Shown here: piece by piece, positions 17,474 through 27,631 of the stretch | Layout: the number at the start of each line of letters is the position of its first letter | How positions within the stretch are numbered: the stretch's first letter is position 1 | Assembly: GCF_000425125.1 (NCBI RefSeq) | Contig: NZ_KE384306.1 | Span: forward strand, 211,705-275,704 | Direction of reading: 5' to 3' | Source: Paenibacillus taiwanensis DSM 18679 | Lineage (GTDB): Bacteria; Bacillota; Bacilli; Paenibacillales; Paenibacillaceae | Length of the DNA: 64,000 nt | The notes under the pieces: model-generated | Databases searched by the model: none | What the model was told of the DNA's origin: nothing | Seen by the model: only the letters and a program-made list of their open reading frames with translations | Position numbers and translations under genes: made by a program

Positions 17474-18460
17474 ATGGACCCATCAATCATCAGTATTTTG
17501 CTTATTGCGGTAGTTGTTGTTATCGTATTGAGCGTATTTCTTAGCTTCTTCCCCGTTATGCTCTGGATCAGTGCCATTGCATCGGGAGTGCGTGTAGGCA
17601 TCATTACGCTTGTGGCAATGCGCCTTCGTCGTGTAACGCCTAGCCGTATCGTTAATCCGTTAATCAAGGCTTCCAAAGCAGGTCTTGGCTTAACCCTTAA
17701 TCAGTTGGAAAGTCACTATTTGGCTGGTGGTAACGTTGACCGTGTTGTAAATGCATTAATCGCTGCACAGCGCGCAAACATTAACCTTGAATTCGAACGT
17801 GCAGCAGCTATCGATCTTGCTGGTCGTGACGTCCTGCAAGCTGTTCAAATGAGCGTTAACCCTCGTGTCATTGAGACACCAATTGTAGCTGCAATGGCGA
17901 AGGATGGTATTGAAGTCCGCGTCCGCGCTCGTGTTACTGTTCGTGCCAACATTGATCGCCTCGTCGGTGGTGCTGGTGAGGAGACAATTATTGCTCGTGT
18001 AGGTGAGGGTATCGTTACAACGGTTGGTAGTGCGAACACACATAAAGATGTGTTGGAAAATCCAGATATGATTTCTCGTACTGTGTTAGGCAAAGGTTTG
18101 GACGCAGGAACGGCGTTTGAGATCTTGTCCATTGATATTGCGGATGTGGATGTAGGTAAAAATATCGGTGCGAACCTGCAAACAGAACAGGCAGAGGCCG
18201 ATAAACGTATCGCCCAAGCGAAGGCGGAAGAACGTCGTGCAATGGCGGTTGCGCTTGAGCAGGAGATGCGTGCTCGTGTCGTAGAGATGCGTGCGCGAGT
18301 TGTGGAATCTGAATCACAAGTTCCACTTGCAATGGCAGAAGCATTACGATCTGGCAAACTCGGAGTAATGGATTACATGAATCTGAAAAATATTGAAGCG
18401 GATACGCATATGCGTGGTTCGATCGGCGGTAAAGGTACCGATCCTAAATCAGAAGGCTAG
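17474..18460 (+). CDS. floA: Flotillin-like protein FloA
   Basis: 328-residue membrane scaffold matching Bacillus FloA (YqfA). One N-terminal membrane hairpin (about residues 3-50) is followed by the SPFH/band-7-like core ([22 protein letters not shown] type motifs). A helical region rich in EMRARVVE heptads then mediates oligomerisation. FloA assembles into membrane foci with NfeD. AAGTGGAGGT precedes the ATG. It lies 88 bp after nfeD with no terminator between them. Confidence 0.95.
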   Translation: MDPSIISILLIAVVVVIVLSVFLSFFPVMLWISAIASGVRVGIITLVAMRLRRVTPSRIVNPLIKASKAGLGLTLNQLESHYLAGGNVDRVVNALIAAQRANINLEFERAAAIDLAGRDVLQAVQMSVNPRVIETPIVAAMAKDGIEVRVRARVTVRANIDRLVGGAGEETIIARVGEGIVTTVGSANTHKDVLENPDMISRTVLGKGLDAGTAFEILSIDIADVDVGKNIGANLQTEQAEADKRIAQAKAEERRAMAVALEQEMRARVVEMRARVVESESQVPLAMAEALRSGKLGVMDYMNLKNIEADTHMRGSIGGKGTDPKSEG

Positions 18461-18470
18461 GCGATAAGCC

Positions 18471-18950
18471 ATGGAGAAAATAATTGATCTCGTATTTAGC
18501 AATCCGATTATTGCCATTGCCATATTAGGTTTTTTGTTTTCCTTGCTAGGTAAGGGGAAGAAACAAACGAACCGTATGCCAAGCTTTGGCGGAGACCAGA
18601 GAGCGGGAGATTCATCTGGGCAGCGCACGCATGACGAGCATGATGACGAGGATGAGTCGTTGTTTGAAGAGCCTGTAGTGCCATCACAGACGATGATGAC
18701 GGAGCAGCCCTCATCCAATGCTTCAAGCGCAGCTTCGCGGACATCCGCTAGCTACCAAGAACGTCAGACGATGAGTCATAGAGCAGTAGCGACTCGTGAT
18801 GCGATACATGTGCCTAATCCGATTGAAATGAATGAAATTCAAGATGATTGGCAGCAGGCAGGTGTCTCTGTCGAAGATGCGCGGCGTGGAGTGATTTGGG
18901 CTGAAATCATTGGCCCGCCACGTTCGAAACGACCGCACGGGCAGCGCTAA
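18471..18950 (+). CDS. Membrane-anchored acidic protein at the yqfB position
   Basis: Sits 10 bp after floA, where Bacillus has the small yqfB gene, but it is 159 residues and not clearly related. One N-terminal helix (about residues 8-24) is followed by a basic GKGKKQTNR turn, then a low-complexity stretch rich in Asp, Glu and Ser (DEHDDEDESLFEE). A short C-terminal block ends in WAEIIGPPRSKRPHGQR. The ribosome binding site is weak, which suggests coupling to floA. No function can be assigned; a helper of the flotillin/NfeD assembly is only a guess from position. Confidence 0.75.
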   Translation: MEKIIDLVFSNPIIAIAILGFLFSLLGKGKKQTNRMPSFGGDQRAGDSSGQRTHDEHDDEDESLFEEPVVPSQTMMTEQPSSNASSAASRTSASYQERQTMSHRAVATRDAIHVPNPIEMNEIQDDWQQAGVSVEDARRGVIWAEIIGPPRSKRPHGQR

Positions 18951-18963
18951 ATAGCAATATAAG

Positions 18964-19028
18964 AACACACATACTTTGATCGTGGAAGTGGCGATGAGCC
19001 ATTTGATCGGAGTATGTGTGTTTTGTTT
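18964..19028 (+). terminator. Terminator with a long structured loop
   Basis: AACACACATACT (18964-18975) pairs with AGTATGTGTGTT (19011-19022), a 12-bp perfect stem ending in TTTTGTTTT. The 35-nt loop contains TGGC/GCCA. It ends the nfeD-floA transcript. Confidence 0.7.
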
Positions 19029-19145
19029 TGGGCGAAAACGAGCATTTTGTGGAGCGAGGTGCTTGTTGTCCTCTCCATTTAGGTACGAAAGGACGGCTAA
19101 TTCGTAGATTGTAGCCTAAATTAGCCACAGCGCCTACTTTCACCT

Positions 19146-19174
19146 TCATAAACCGTACGGTTGTCGCATAAATT
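19146..19174 (+). promoter_or_regulatory. Likely sigma-E promoter of yqfC-yqfD
   Basis: TCATAAA (19146-19152) and CATAAATT (19167-19174), 14 bp apart, fit the sigma-E pattern (KMATATT, CATACANT). Bacillus yqfC-yqfD is in the mother-cell sigma-E regulon, which supports the reading. An 8-bp inverted repeat GGCTAATT/AATTAGCC lies upstream at 19095-19126. Confidence 0.5.
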
Positions 19175-19203
19175 GTAAAGTACAGGAAGGGGGCCTATCG
19201 TAC

Positions 19204-19494
19204 ATGAGCCGCTTCACCCGCAAACTGCGCCAATGGACGGCACACTTGTTCGATCTGCCGCAAGATATGCTATCTAATGTGCCCCGATTTACGATGATCG
19301 GCAATCGACAACTGTTCGTGGAGAATCATCGCGGCGTTGTTCATTTTTCAAGTGAGCATATGCGTTTGTCACTAGTTACCGGCGAGCTTGAAGTGTTCGG
19401 CCGCAACTTGGTCATACGTGGAATATGGACCGAGGAAGTTTTTATTGAGGGCAGCATTATTGAAGTCAAGGTTCACGGAATGGAGGATACGTAG
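19204..19494 (+). CDS. yqfC: Sporulation protein YqfC
   Basis: A 96-residue protein of the YqfC family, expressed in the mother cell and needed for full sporulation in Bacillus; its molecular role is unknown. The sequence shows the short beta-rich pattern of the family (VPRFTMIGNRQLFVENHRG, LVIRGIW). Start ATG follows AGGAAGGGGG. The stop is 2 bp from the ATG of yqfD, so the two are coupled. Confidence 0.9.
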   Translation: MSRFTRKLRQWTAHLFDLPQDMLSNVPRFTMIGNRQLFVENHRGVVHFSSEHMRLSLVTGELEVFGRNLVIRGIWTEEVFIEGSIIEVKVHGMEDT

Positions 19495-19496
19495 TC

Positions 19497-20678
19497 ATGA
19501 AACCACCTGCACTTGCAAATTGGCGCGGTTACGTACGCGTTCGTATTAGGGGACAATATGCGGAACAATTGTTAAACAAGTTATCAGCCAAGCAAATGCT
19601 AATATGGGACGTGGCGCGTGAGGAAGACAATCAGGTCAGCTTCTTTATGATGCTGCCGGATTTCTTCCGTCTTCGTCCGCTGTTAAAAGAGACAGGCTGC
19701 CGAGTCCATGTAGAGGCACGATTTGGTCTGCCATTTTCAGTTAAACAGGTGCGTAAGCGCACGTTTTTTATATCTGGCTTATTTCTGTTTCTGCTAGGTA
19801 TGTACATGCTGTCGTCGTTAATTTGGACCATTGATGTGAAAGGAAATGAACGAATCTCTACCGATGATGTGCTTGCTGCCGCGCGGGAAGAAGGGATTTA
19901 TCCGTTTCAATGGACTTTCCGTATGAAAAAGCTGGACACGCTCTCTAAGGAGCTAAATGCCCGCCTGCCATCCACTTCATGGATTGGGGTGACGAGACAG
20001 GGGACAAAGGTTGTGATTCACGTTGTGGAGTCTACAGTGGCGGAGAATCGGACGCTGCGTAATCCAAGCCATCTGATCGCACGGACGGATGCGGTCGTTA
20101 CTGAAATCATTGCGAAAGCAGGGCGTGCTGTTGTGCGGCCTAACACAAGAGTGAAGAAGGGAAGTGTGCTCATTTCTGGCATCGTTGGCTCCGCACAGGC
20201 GCAGCAGGCTGTACCTGCGAAGGGAGTAGTACGAGGGTTGGTATGGCATGAATATGAAATTAGTTCTCCGCTGATTAGCAAGCAAAAGGTGCTTACAGGA
20301 GAGTTTACAGAACGTCATTACGTACAGCTCGGAGAACGCCGATTGCAGGTGTCCGGATTTGGAGATATACCGTATGCTCAGTATGAGGTAACTACTGACG
20401 TGGCAGCCACTTCCTGGGGGCGTGTATCGCTTCCTTTCGGGTGGATTACTGAAAAAATAGCAGAAGTCCAGCTAGTGGCGGAAGAACGAAGCGAGCAAGC
20501 TGCGATGCAAGAAGGTTTAAAACAAGCAAGATTTGATATAGTGGCTAAAAATGGGCCTGATGCCCGCGTTAAAACGGAAAAAATTTTGCATCAGAAGTCG
20601 GAGAATGGTAAAGTGAAACTGAAAGTATTATTTGAAGTCGAGCAATCGATTGCTGTCGAGCAGCCGATTATCCATTAA
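19497..20678 (+). CDS. yqfD: Sporulation protein YqfD
   Basis: 393 residues with one membrane helix near residues 88-108 (FFISGLFLFLLGMYMLSSLI) and a long extracytoplasmic domain. This contains the family's GNERIS, ELNARLPSTSWIGV and VVRPNTRVKKGSVLISG stretches. In Bacillus YqfD is a sigma-E-dependent sporulation protein. It overlaps the longest possible phoH frame, but phoH most likely starts after the yqfD stop. Confidence 0.93.
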   Translation: MKPPALANWRGYVRVRIRGQYAEQLLNKLSAKQMLIWDVAREEDNQVSFFMMLPDFFRLRPLLKETGCRVHVEARFGLPFSVKQVRKRTFFISGLFLFLLGMYMLSSLIWTIDVKGNERISTDDVLAAAREEGIYPFQWTFRMKKLDTLSKELNARLPSTSWIGVTRQGTKVVIHVVESTVAENRTLRNPSHLIARTDAVVTEIIAKAGRAVVRPNTRVKKGSVLISGIVGSAQAQQAVPAKGVVRGLVWHEYEISSPLISKQKVLTGEFTERHYVQLGERRLQVSGFGDIPYAQYEVTTDVAATSWGRVSLPFGWITEKIAEVQLVAEERSEQAAMQEGLKQARFDIVAKNGPDARVKTEKILHQKSENGKVKLKVLFEVEQSIAVEQPIIH

Positions 20679-20712
20679 GCTAATGAGACTGAAGGCAAGG
20701 AGACTGAGGTTT

Positions 20713-21681
20713 TTGTCGCAACTACAGACTGTCAAACTTTCATTACAGAATGCCGCCGAAGGCTTAGCCTTGCTTGGACCGCAGGACAAGTATTTGCGGC
20801 TGATTCAAAGCCGTACGGGTGCTCAGATCACCTCAAGAGAAGCAGAAATTGTTATTTCTGGCGGTATGGAAGAAGTTGAGAAATTTAAACGGTTGTTCGA
20901 AGTGTTGCTGCAATTAATCCGCAACAATATTACATTGTCCGAACGCGACTTCATGTATGCGCTTGATCTAGCTCAGGAATGGAAAGTTGATGAGCTGCTT
21001 GATCTATTTAAAGGTGAGATCACCACGACGTTTAGAGGTAAGCCGATACGGGTAAAAACAATAGGTCAGCGTCATTACGTGTCTACGATCAAGAAGCGTG
21101 ATATTGTATTTGGTGTAGGACCAGCAGGGACAGGAAAGACCTATTTAGCGGTCGTTCTGGCTGTTAGTGCGTTAAAAGAAGGCGCCGTCAAACGAATTGT
21201 ATTAACACGTCCAGCAGTAGAGGCGGGCGAGAATCTGGGATTTCTCCCAGGGGATTTGCAGGAGAAGGTAGATCCATACTTGCGTCCGCTGTATGATGCG
21301 TTGTACGACGTCATGGGACCAGATCAGACGGCTAAGGCGTTAGAAAGAGGACTGATTGAGATTGCTCCACTCGCGTATATGCGCGGACGGACGTTGGATG
21401 ACGCCTTTATTATTTTGGATGAAGCACAAAATACGACTCCTGAACAGATGAAGATGTTTTTGACGCGCCTCGGATTCGGCTCCAAGATGGTCATTACGGG
21501 CGACGTCACACAGATTGACTTGCCGCGCGGCAAAAAGTCTGGTCTGGTTGAAGCGGAACGCATCTTACAAGATATTGAGGAGATCGGAATCGTACATTTT
21601 GCTGAGCAGGATGTCGTTCGTCATTCCTTAGTACAGAAAATTATTGTGGCTTATCAGAAGGAAAACGAAAACCAGGGATAG
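20713..21681 (+). CDS. phoH: PhoH-like ATPase
   Basis: Cytosolic ATPase of the PhoH family (322 residues) with an N-terminal KH-like segment and a P-loop GPAGTGKT, then RPAVEAGENLGFLPGDL, FIILDEAQNTTPEQMK and MVITGDVTQIDLP. It is conserved next to ybeY and is linked to RNA and ribosome metabolism, though the reaction is unsettled. I chose TTG at 20713 (after AAGGAG at 20697-20702) because the N-terminus then matches the Bacillus protein in start and length. ATG at 20683 is an alternative that adds 10 residues. Confidence 0.92.
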   Translation: MSQLQTVKLSLQNAAEGLALLGPQDKYLRLIQSRTGAQITSREAEIVISGGMEEVEKFKRLFEVLLQLIRNNITLSERDFMYALDLAQEWKVDELLDLFKGEITTTFRGKPIRVKTIGQRHYVSTIKKRDIVFGVGPAGTGKTYLAVVLAVSALKEGAVKRIVLTRPAVEAGENLGFLPGDLQEKVDPYLRPLYDALYDVMGPDQTAKALERGLIEIAPLAYMRGRTLDDAFIILDEAQNTTPEQMKMFLTRLGFGSKMVITGDVTQIDLPRGKKSGLVEAERILQDIEEIGIVHFAEQDVVRHSLVQKIIVAYQKENENQG

Positions 21682-21696
21682 AGAGGACTGTTCTCT

Positions 21697-24111
21697 ATGC
21701 TACAAGCACATCAAGGTAGTGGCAACAAAGCTCGCCCTGTTACAATGGCAGGATGGAAATACAGTTTAGGGGTACGTATTGTCTTATTTTGTTTTATGAC
21801 GGTATTGTTTTATTTCAGTTTGGCACCAAACATACTGCCAGAGAAATTTGATATCGTCGTTGGTAATGTGAATGAGAAAAACATCGTGGCACCCAAGCAA
21901 ATACCAGACAAAAAGGCAACGCTAAAAGCACAGGAAGAGGCGGCAGAGCGAGTGGCGCCTAGTTATCCCATCGTTTCTTTTAAGAATGAGAAGCTGATGG
22001 ATATTGTGTTAAATCGCATTGAAACGGTTAATGTTGACGAGTTGATCTCCTTCTCTGAGAAGGTAGATCTGTATCGCAGAGTCATTCCGCAAATGTTTGA
22101 CGACTATATGAATTCGTTTAAGATGGACAACCGTAGTACATATTCAAACAAGTTATTGGACGAAATGTCGAAGCGTATCGAGGAACAAAAGTATCGTGTT
22201 CCTGAGGAAACATTTATTAAGATCGCGCGTTTGTCCAAGGATGACATTACGGACATGAAGCCTGTTGGTCGTGATATCGTCAGCAAGTTGATGAGTGACT
22301 CGATCGCTGATGCAACGGTGGCACGCGCCAAAGTGGCGGAATACGTAAATGCCAGTTCCTTAACTAAACGCTCTACGCGTGAAGTTATTCAAGAACTTGT
22401 GCGTTTATCGATTACACCGAACAAATTTTATGATGAAGAAGCAACGAAGGAAGCTAAAGTGCAAGCACGGGAAAATACACCGCAAGTGTTCATTAAGCAG
22501 GGCGACATCATCGTCAAGCGTGGACAAGTGATCTCGCAAGATATGTATGATCTGCTAAAGGAAAATGAACTGCTGAAGTCGGAGGTAAATTTGTGGCCAC
22601 AGCTAGGCTTATTGTTGCTCTCCTTTATGTTTGTCGGCGTATTGTTTATGTTTATGAGACAAAGCAGCAGCACGCACTTTAAATATAACAACGCACAGCT
22701 TTTGATGCTGGCGATCATATTTACGATTAACGTATTGGCACTTCACATTGTCGCCTACGCTCAGACGGAGACGTCTACGTATATCGGCTATGTGGCGCCT
22801 GTGGCTTTGGGTGTTATGCTGATCACACTGCTGCTGGATGTTTCATTGGCCTACATAAGCGCCGTCGTATTTAGTGTGATGGCGAGTATTGTACTGAACA
22901 CGCAGCAAGGTGAACTGTTTGATTTTAATTTTGGCTTCTTGGCCTTAGTTGTATCTTACGCCGCTATATTTGCGATTCACCGGGCAAGCCAGCGGTCAAC
23001 GATTTTGAAGGCCGGCATTATGATTTGTATTTTTGGCAGCTTAACTGTGATTTCGCTTGCTATGATGAACGGCGATCCGTTAAATAGCAGAGATACACTT
23101 CTTGCAGCAGGTCTTGCTTTCAGCAGCGGGTTAGTGACAGCAGTGCTTGTCATTGGTTTGATGCCGTTCTTTGAAGTTACATTCGGCATATTATCAGCAC
23201 TGAAGCTTGTCGAGTTGTCCAACCCTAACCATCCGTTACTACGCAAGCTGTTAACGGAGACGCCGGGTACTTATCATCACAGCGTCATGGTAGGCAATCT
23301 GGCTGAACAAGCTGCCGAATCAATCGGGGCGAATGGGCTGTTATGCCGAGTTGGTGCGTTTTATCACGATATCGGCAAGACCAAACGACCAAGCTACTTT
23401 ATTGAAAATCAGACAAATATGGATAATCCGCATGATTTTATAGATCCGAAGCTAAGCACTTCGATCATTACGGCACACGCACGTGATGGTGCTGAAATGC
23501 TAAAAGATTACAAGCTTCCTAAGCCGATACGGGATATTGCGGAGCAACATCATGGCACCACTTTTCTTAAATTTTTCTATTACAAGGCGATCAAACTGGC
23601 AGAGGAACAGGGGGTTGAGCCTGATTTTACAGCGGATGACTTCCGGTATCCAGGGCCGAAGGCACAGTCCAAGGAGGCCGCTGTTGTAGGGATAGCAGAC
23701 TGTGTTGAAGCTGCTGTTCGATCATTACGCCATCCGACGGTCGAGCAGATCGAGACGATGATTCACAAGATCATTAAGGACCGGCTTGATGACAATCAGT
23801 TTAATGATTGTGATTTGACTATGCGTGAGCTTGACATCGTGGCAAACTCGTTAAAAGAAACGGTAATGGGGATATTCCATTCACGAATTGAATATCCGGA
23901 CACCTCTAAAGTGTCAGACAAGTCCGATGAGAAAGTACAGCACAAGCTGCCTGCTAAAGAAGATGCTCCATCAATTGTTCACACTCACGTCGACAAGCCA
24001 TCCGTACAAGCGGATGGAGTAGACGCAAGCGTTGAGCAAGCTAGCGTGGAGGAGCGTTTGGAAGCAGCAGGGTCCTCTAAAGGACTAGCAGGCCCAAAAG
24101 AAGGAGAATAG
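21697..24111 (+). CDS. pgpH: Cyclic-di-AMP phosphodiesterase PgpH (7TM-HD)
   Basis: 804-residue membrane protein (Bacillus YqfF). One N-terminal helix anchors a large extracytoplasmic domain (about residues 45-300). Seven or so transmembrane helices follow (about 300-500), then a cytosolic HD hydrolase with [12 protein letters not shown] and the metal pair H557-D558 in [10 protein letters not shown], plus AEQHHGT. It degrades c-di-AMP, which controls potassium and turgor. The C-terminal 60 residues are an acidic, low-complexity tail. The order phoH-pgpH-ybeY-dgkA is conserved in Bacillota. Confidence 0.95.
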   Translation: MLQAHQGSGNKARPVTMAGWKYSLGVRIVLFCFMTVLFYFSLAPNILPEKFDIVVGNVNEKNIVAPKQIPDKKATLKAQEEAAERVAPSYPIVSFKNEKLMDIVLNRIETVNVDELISFSEKVDLYRRVIPQMFDDYMNSFKMDNRSTYSNKLLDEMSKRIEEQKYRVPEETFIKIARLSKDDITDMKPVGRDIVSKLMSDSIADATVARAKVAEYVNASSLTKRSTREVIQELVRLSITPNKFYDEEATKEAKVQARENTPQVFIKQGDIIVKRGQVISQDMYDLLKENELLKSEVNLWPQLGLLLLSFMFVGVLFMFMRQSSSTHFKYNNAQLLMLAIIFTINVLALHIVAYAQTETSTYIGYVAPVALGVMLITLLLDVSLAYISAVVFSVMASIVLNTQQGELFDFNFGFLALVVSYAAIFAIHRASQRSTILKAGIMICIFGSLTVISLAMMNGDPLNSRDTLLAAGLAFSSGLVTAVLVIGLMPFFEVTFGILSALKLVELSNPNHPLLRKLLTETPGTYHHSVMVGNLAEQAAESIGANGLLCRVGAFYHDIGKTKRPSYFIENQTNMDNPHDFIDPKLSTSIITAHARDGAEMLKDYKLPKPIRDIAEQHHGTTFLKFFYYKAIKLAEEQGVEPDFTADDFRYPGPKAQSKEAAVVGIADCVEAAVRSLRHPTVEQIETMIHKIIKDRLDDNQFNDCDLTMRELDIVANSLKETVMGIFHSRIEYPDTSKVSDKSDEKVQHKLPAKEDAPSIVHTHVDKPSVQADGVDASVEQASVEERLEAAGSSKGLAGPKEGE

Positions 24112-24112
24112 T

Positions 24113-24610
24113 ATGAAGGTAACATTAGCGTGGAGCGATGAACAGGAACGGTATCCAATCTCCACTGTATTAGTAGAGCAGTTGGAGTTAATTCTAGCGG
24201 AAGCTGCGCAAATGGAAGGGGTTACAGATGGGGAAGTTGCCCTTACATTTGTAGATGATGAGCGAATTCACGAGTTAAACCGTGATTACCGTGGCATTGA
24301 TCGTCCTACAGATGTACTGTCATTTGCACTGAACGAATCTACTGATGAGGAGTTGGATATCCTTTATGAGGTAGAGGATGAGTCAGAGCTGTTAACTATA
24401 GGTGATATGTTAGGCGATATTATTATTTCTACGGAACGTGCTCAGGCACAGGCAGAAGAATACGGACATTCGCTGGAGCGGGAAATTGGATTTTTGTTCG
24501 TACATGGCTTTTTGCATTTGCTAGGGTATGACCATCAAGATGAGGCATCAGAACGTGTTATGATGGACAAGCAGGAAGCTGTGCTTGCTAAGGTTGGATT
24601 GACACGCTAA
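24113..24610 (+). CDS. ybeY: Endoribonuclease YbeY
   Basis: Zinc-dependent endonuclease used in 16S rRNA 3' maturation and ribosome quality control. The catalytic triad [11 protein letters not shown] gives H131, H135 and H141. [11 protein letters not shown] is the other family signature. 165 residues is normal. It starts 1 bp after pgpH ends, and its stop shares a base with the dgkA start. Confidence 0.96.
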   Translation: MKVTLAWSDEQERYPISTVLVEQLELILAEAAQMEGVTDGEVALTFVDDERIHELNRDYRGIDRPTDVLSFALNESTDEELDILYEVEDESELLTIGDMLGDIIISTERAQAQAEEYGHSLEREIGFLFVHGFLHLLGYDHQDEASERVMMDKQEAVLAKVGLTR

Positions 24611-24984
24611 TGAGACAGAGTAAGCGGCCTTGGAGGCACACATTTCAAGTCGCGATAGAAGGTATATGGTACACGCTGCGTACGCAGCGTAACATGCAGG
24701 TGCACATAGCTATCATGTTTGCGGTGACCGGATTGGGCTTCGCGCTTGAGCTGAAGCGGACAGATTGGTTATGGATTGGGTTGTGCATCACGTTGGTTAT
24801 TATGGCGGAACTGTTTAACACTGCTGTAGAAACCGTAGTAGATCTGGTGATGCCTGATCTACATCCGCTTGCCAAGATTGCAAAAGACACTGCCGCAGGT
24901 GCTGTACTGGTTGCGGCAGTGTTTGCCGTCATTGTTGGTGTAATTCTATTAGGTATTCCGCTATGGAAGCTGTTGGTCAACTAG
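24610..24984 (+). CDS. dgkA: Undecaprenol/diacylglycerol kinase
   Basis: 124-residue integral membrane kinase with three transmembrane helices. The conserved segment MAELFNTAVETVVDLVMPD holds the Glu/Asn active-site residues, and KIAKDTAAGAVL the third helix entry. In Gram-positives the substrate is undecaprenol, recycling the wall lipid carrier. It overlaps ybeY by one base, so translation is coupled. Confidence 0.94.
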   Translation: MRQSKRPWRHTFQVAIEGIWYTLRTQRNMQVHIAIMFAVTGLGFALELKRTDWLWIGLCITLVIMAELFNTAVETVVDLVMPDLHPLAKIAKDTAAGAVLVAAVFAVIVGVILLGIPLWKLLVN

Positions 24985-24999
24985 AAGGAGGAACGTCAG

Positions 25000-25434
25000 A
25001 TGAATGCTACACAACTGATGGAACAAGCAAAACTTGCCCGCGAAAAAGCGTATACACCTTATTCACATTTTAAAGTCGGGGCAGCATTGTTGGATGGGGA
25101 TGGACACGTACACGCGGGATGCAATGTGGAAAATGCCGCTTATGGCCCTACGAACTGTGCAGAGCGAACCGCATTATTTAGAGCAATAGCGGATGGATGC
25201 AAGCCACGTTCCTTTAAAGCGATTGCTGTCGTTGGAGATACGAGCGACCCAATTACACCATGCGGGGTATGTCGCCAAGTCTTATTGGAGTTATGTCCGC
25301 CGGATATGCCCGTGTATATGGGCAATTTGAATGGCGAGGTTACGACTACTACGGTAGGGGCGCTGTTACCAGGCGCGTTTGACGTGAACAGTCTGGAAAG
25401 CTCAGCGACACGTCAAGCTGAATTAAAAGATTAG
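25000..25434 (+). CDS. cdd: Cytidine deaminase
   Basis: Homotetrameric zinc enzyme of pyrimidine salvage (cytidine to uridine). The zinc ligands are C53 in NCAERTALF and C88/C91 in PCGVCRQ, and E55 is the proton shuttle. At 144 residues it has about 10 more at the C-terminus than the Bacillus enzyme. AGAAGGAGG precedes the ATG. It is followed by a hairpin and then era. Confidence 0.96.
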   Translation: MNATQLMEQAKLAREKAYTPYSHFKVGAALLDGDGHVHAGCNVENAAYGPTNCAERTALFRAIADGCKPRSFKAIAVVGDTSDPITPCGVCRQVLLELCPPDMPVYMGNLNGEVTTTTVGALLPGAFDVNSLESSATRQAELKD

Positions 25435-25444
25435 ACAATCGAAG

Positions 25445-25485
25445 CGGTTCCGCTCCAGTCTATAGACGATGCGGAGCCGTTTATA
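25445..25485 (+). terminator. Hairpin after cdd
   Basis: CGGTTCCGC (25445-25453) pairs with GCGGAGCCG (25471-25479) with one G-T pair, and a GTCTATAGAC palindrome sits in the loop. The tail is TTTATATATATT, a weak T run, so it may be a partial terminator. Confidence 0.55.
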
Positions 25486-25563
25486 TATATTAGAGCAAGT
25501 CAGCACAGATGAAATATAAGTTTATAACAAGAATGACTAAGAGCCAGAGGAGAAGTTAAATTG

Positions 25564-26469
25564 ATGAAGCAATCCAAATCGTATAAATCAGGTTTTGTAG
25601 CCATAATCGGGCGACCTAATGTAGGTAAGTCCACATTAATGAACCACATTATCGGTCAAAAAATTGCCATTATGTCTGATAAGCCCCAGACTACTCGTAA
25701 CAAAATTCATGGTGTATACACAACAGAAGGTTCGCAAATTGTGTTTCTTGATACACCAGGCATTCATAAGCGCCAATCCAAGCTAGGCGACTACATGAAT
25801 CAAGTGGCACTTACAACATTAAACGAAGTCGAAGCTGTGTTGTTTTTGGTTGATGTATCGGCAGGTCTTGGGGGCGGTGATCGCTATGTCATTGAGCAGC
25901 TGAAGCGAGTAAACACGCCTGTAATTTTGGTCATGAACAAAATTGATCAAGTGCAGCCAGAAGAACTGCTTGGCATGATCAAAACGTATAACGAACTGCA
26001 TCAATTTGCAGAGATTATTCCGATTTCTGCATTACAAGGTAACAATGTGGATCGTTTGCTGCAAGTGCTGTCTGGTTATTTGCCAGAGGGTCCACAATAC
26101 TATCCAGAGGATCAAATTACAGATCATCCTGAACAGTTCGTAGTGGCGGAGCTGATTCGGGAGAAAATATTACATGCAACTCGCGAGGAAATTCCCCATT
26201 CAATAGCGGTTATGATTGAAGATATGAAGGTGCAAGACAATGGTGTGGTGCACATTTCTGCGGTTATCTTCGTCGAACGGGATTCACAAAAAGGAATCGT
26301 TATTGGGAAGCAGGGCGCACTGCTTAAAGAGGTTGGCAAACTTGCCCGCAAAGATATTGAAACATTGTTAGGATCAAAATCGTTCTTGGAACTTTGGGTA
26401 AAGGTGAAAAAGGACTGGCGAAATCATGATCGCGTGTTGCGTGATCTGGGCTTTAGAAACGATAAGTAA
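25564..26469 (+). CDS. era: GTPase Era
   Basis: Essential GTPase that binds the 3' end of 16S rRNA during 30S assembly. G1 is GRPNVGKS (residues 16-23), G3 DTPG, G4 NKID. The C-terminal KH domain shows [20 protein letters not shown]. The ATG at 25564 is chosen; a TTG directly before it at 25561 shares the GAGGAG site. ybeY, era and recO lie together as in other Bacillota. Confidence 0.97.
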   Translation: MKQSKSYKSGFVAIIGRPNVGKSTLMNHIIGQKIAIMSDKPQTTRNKIHGVYTTEGSQIVFLDTPGIHKRQSKLGDYMNQVALTTLNEVEAVLFLVDVSAGLGGGDRYVIEQLKRVNTPVILVMNKIDQVQPEELLGMIKTYNELHQFAEIIPISALQGNNVDRLLQVLSGYLPEGPQYYPEDQITDHPEQFVVAELIREKILHATREEIPHSIAVMIEDMKVQDNGVVHISAVIFVERDSQKGIVIGKQGALLKEVGKLARKDIETLLGSKSFLELWVKVKKDWRNHDRVLRDLGFRNDK

Positions 26470-26585
26470 CGGCGGCATAAGCAACTGCATCTCCTATAAG
26501 CCAATTATTGCATCGGATATTCCCTACCTCTCAGCACATGATAATGGATAGGACAGAATCATTTCCGATGAAGGGGGATTTACGA

Positions 26586-26723
26586 ATGCGTGATTTCTCG
26601 TGGAATGTGTTTGCAATGACGGGGGATGTGGATGCCTACTTGCTGTATAAGCATATAGGACAGATCTCAGATGGAGAAGAAGAGGTAGCAGAGCCCGAGT
26701 TGTCTGAGCAGATCGTGGAGTGA
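26586..26723 (+). CDS. yqzL: YqzL family protein
   Basis: 45-residue protein beginning MRDFSWNVFAMTGDVDAYLL, which matches the short Bacillus YqzL found between era and recO. The tail is acidic. ATG at 26586 follows AAGGGGG; an upstream in-frame codon at 26508 has no ribosome binding site. Function is unknown. Confidence 0.85.
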   Translation: MRDFSWNVFAMTGDVDAYLLYKHIGQISDGEEEVAEPELSEQIVE

Positions 26724-26752
26724 TAAGTCAGTTGTCATAGGGGAGGACAACG

Positions 26753-27547
26753 GTGTTATATAGGGTGGAAGGTATTGTTATACGCAGCATGGATTATGGG
26801 GAAGGAAACAAGATTATTACACTGTGCACCAAAACGCACGGCAAGACCGGTGTCATGGTAAGAGGTGCGAAAAAGGTGCGCAGTCGCCATGCTGCGGCTA
26901 CACAGTTGTTTACATATGGCGAATATATTTATTTTAAAGGGATGGGGCACATTGGCACCTTAAACGGTTGTGAAATTTTGGAGTCCCATCATCCACTGCG
27001 CGAGCAGCTGCATCTGGCTGCATACGCATCTTATGTGGTAGAACTTGTTGATCGCGGCTTGCAGGAGGAAGAAGCAGGCGGCTATATGTTTGAGCAGTTG
27101 CTTGCTTATTTACATGCCTTAAAAGAAGGGAAGGACGAGCAGGTACTAACCCATTTGTTTGAAATGAAATTATGTCAATCCGTGGGGGTAGCGCCAGTGC
27201 TGGACACTTGTGTTATTTGCGGACAAGCTGAGGGACTTGTTGCCTTTGGGTGGCGGCTGGGCGGGGCGATATGCGCCAAGTGTCGTGTGCGTGAGCATAC
27301 TAAATATATGGCTCCAGTGTCCATATTAAAGCTGTTGACGCTGTTTGCCAGAACAGACTTGCGCAGAGTTGGCAACATTACCGTTAAGCCGGAAACAAAG
27401 GTACATTTAAGGGCATGTATGCGCGGTTACATGGACACTCATGTGGGAGTCCGATGCAAGTCTTTGAATTTTATTGAGCAAATGGAAAAGTATGATCTTG
27501 CCGCGATTCAAGAGCAAGTACAGCGCGAAGAACCTCAAGAGGAATAA
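26753..27547 (+). CDS. recO: DNA repair protein RecO
   Basis: Recombination mediator that helps load RecA on SSB-coated gaps with RecR. An N-terminal OB fold (VEGIVIRSMDYGEGNKI) is followed by a helical domain and a zinc finger made of C153, C156, C174 and C177. The start is GTG at 26753 behind GGGGAGG, which gives the family-standard N-terminus. 264 residues is slightly longer than the Bacillus protein. Confidence 0.95.
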   Translation: MLYRVEGIVIRSMDYGEGNKIITLCTKTHGKTGVMVRGAKKVRSRHAAATQLFTYGEYIYFKGMGHIGTLNGCEILESHHPLREQLHLAAYASYVVELVDRGLQEEEAGGYMFEQLLAYLHALKEGKDEQVLTHLFEMKLCQSVGVAPVLDTCVICGQAEGLVAFGWRLGGAICAKCRVREHTKYMAPVSILKLLTLFARTDLRRVGNITVKPETKVHLRACMRGYMDTHVGVRCKSLNFIEQMEKYDLAAIQEQVQREEPQEE

Positions 27548-27570
27548 GTATAGTTGGGTGTGTGCTATAC

Positions 27571-27599
27571 TTGACGAATCGTTCTAAGTTAGATATGAT
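27571..27599 (+). promoter_or_regulatory. Sigma-A promoter of the glyQS leader
   Basis: TTGACG (27571-27576) and TATGAT (27594-27599) are 17 bp apart. The predicted start near 27606 is just upstream of the T-box. Confidence 0.75.
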
Positions 27600-27631
27600 A
27601 TTGACTATTATAAAATAAACATATTTGCAAG

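Noticed and set aside
18964-19028. Small RNA between the floA block and yqfC
   Set aside because: The 12-bp stem directly follows the last gene and ends in a T-rich tail, with no promoter of its own, so it is read as a terminator.
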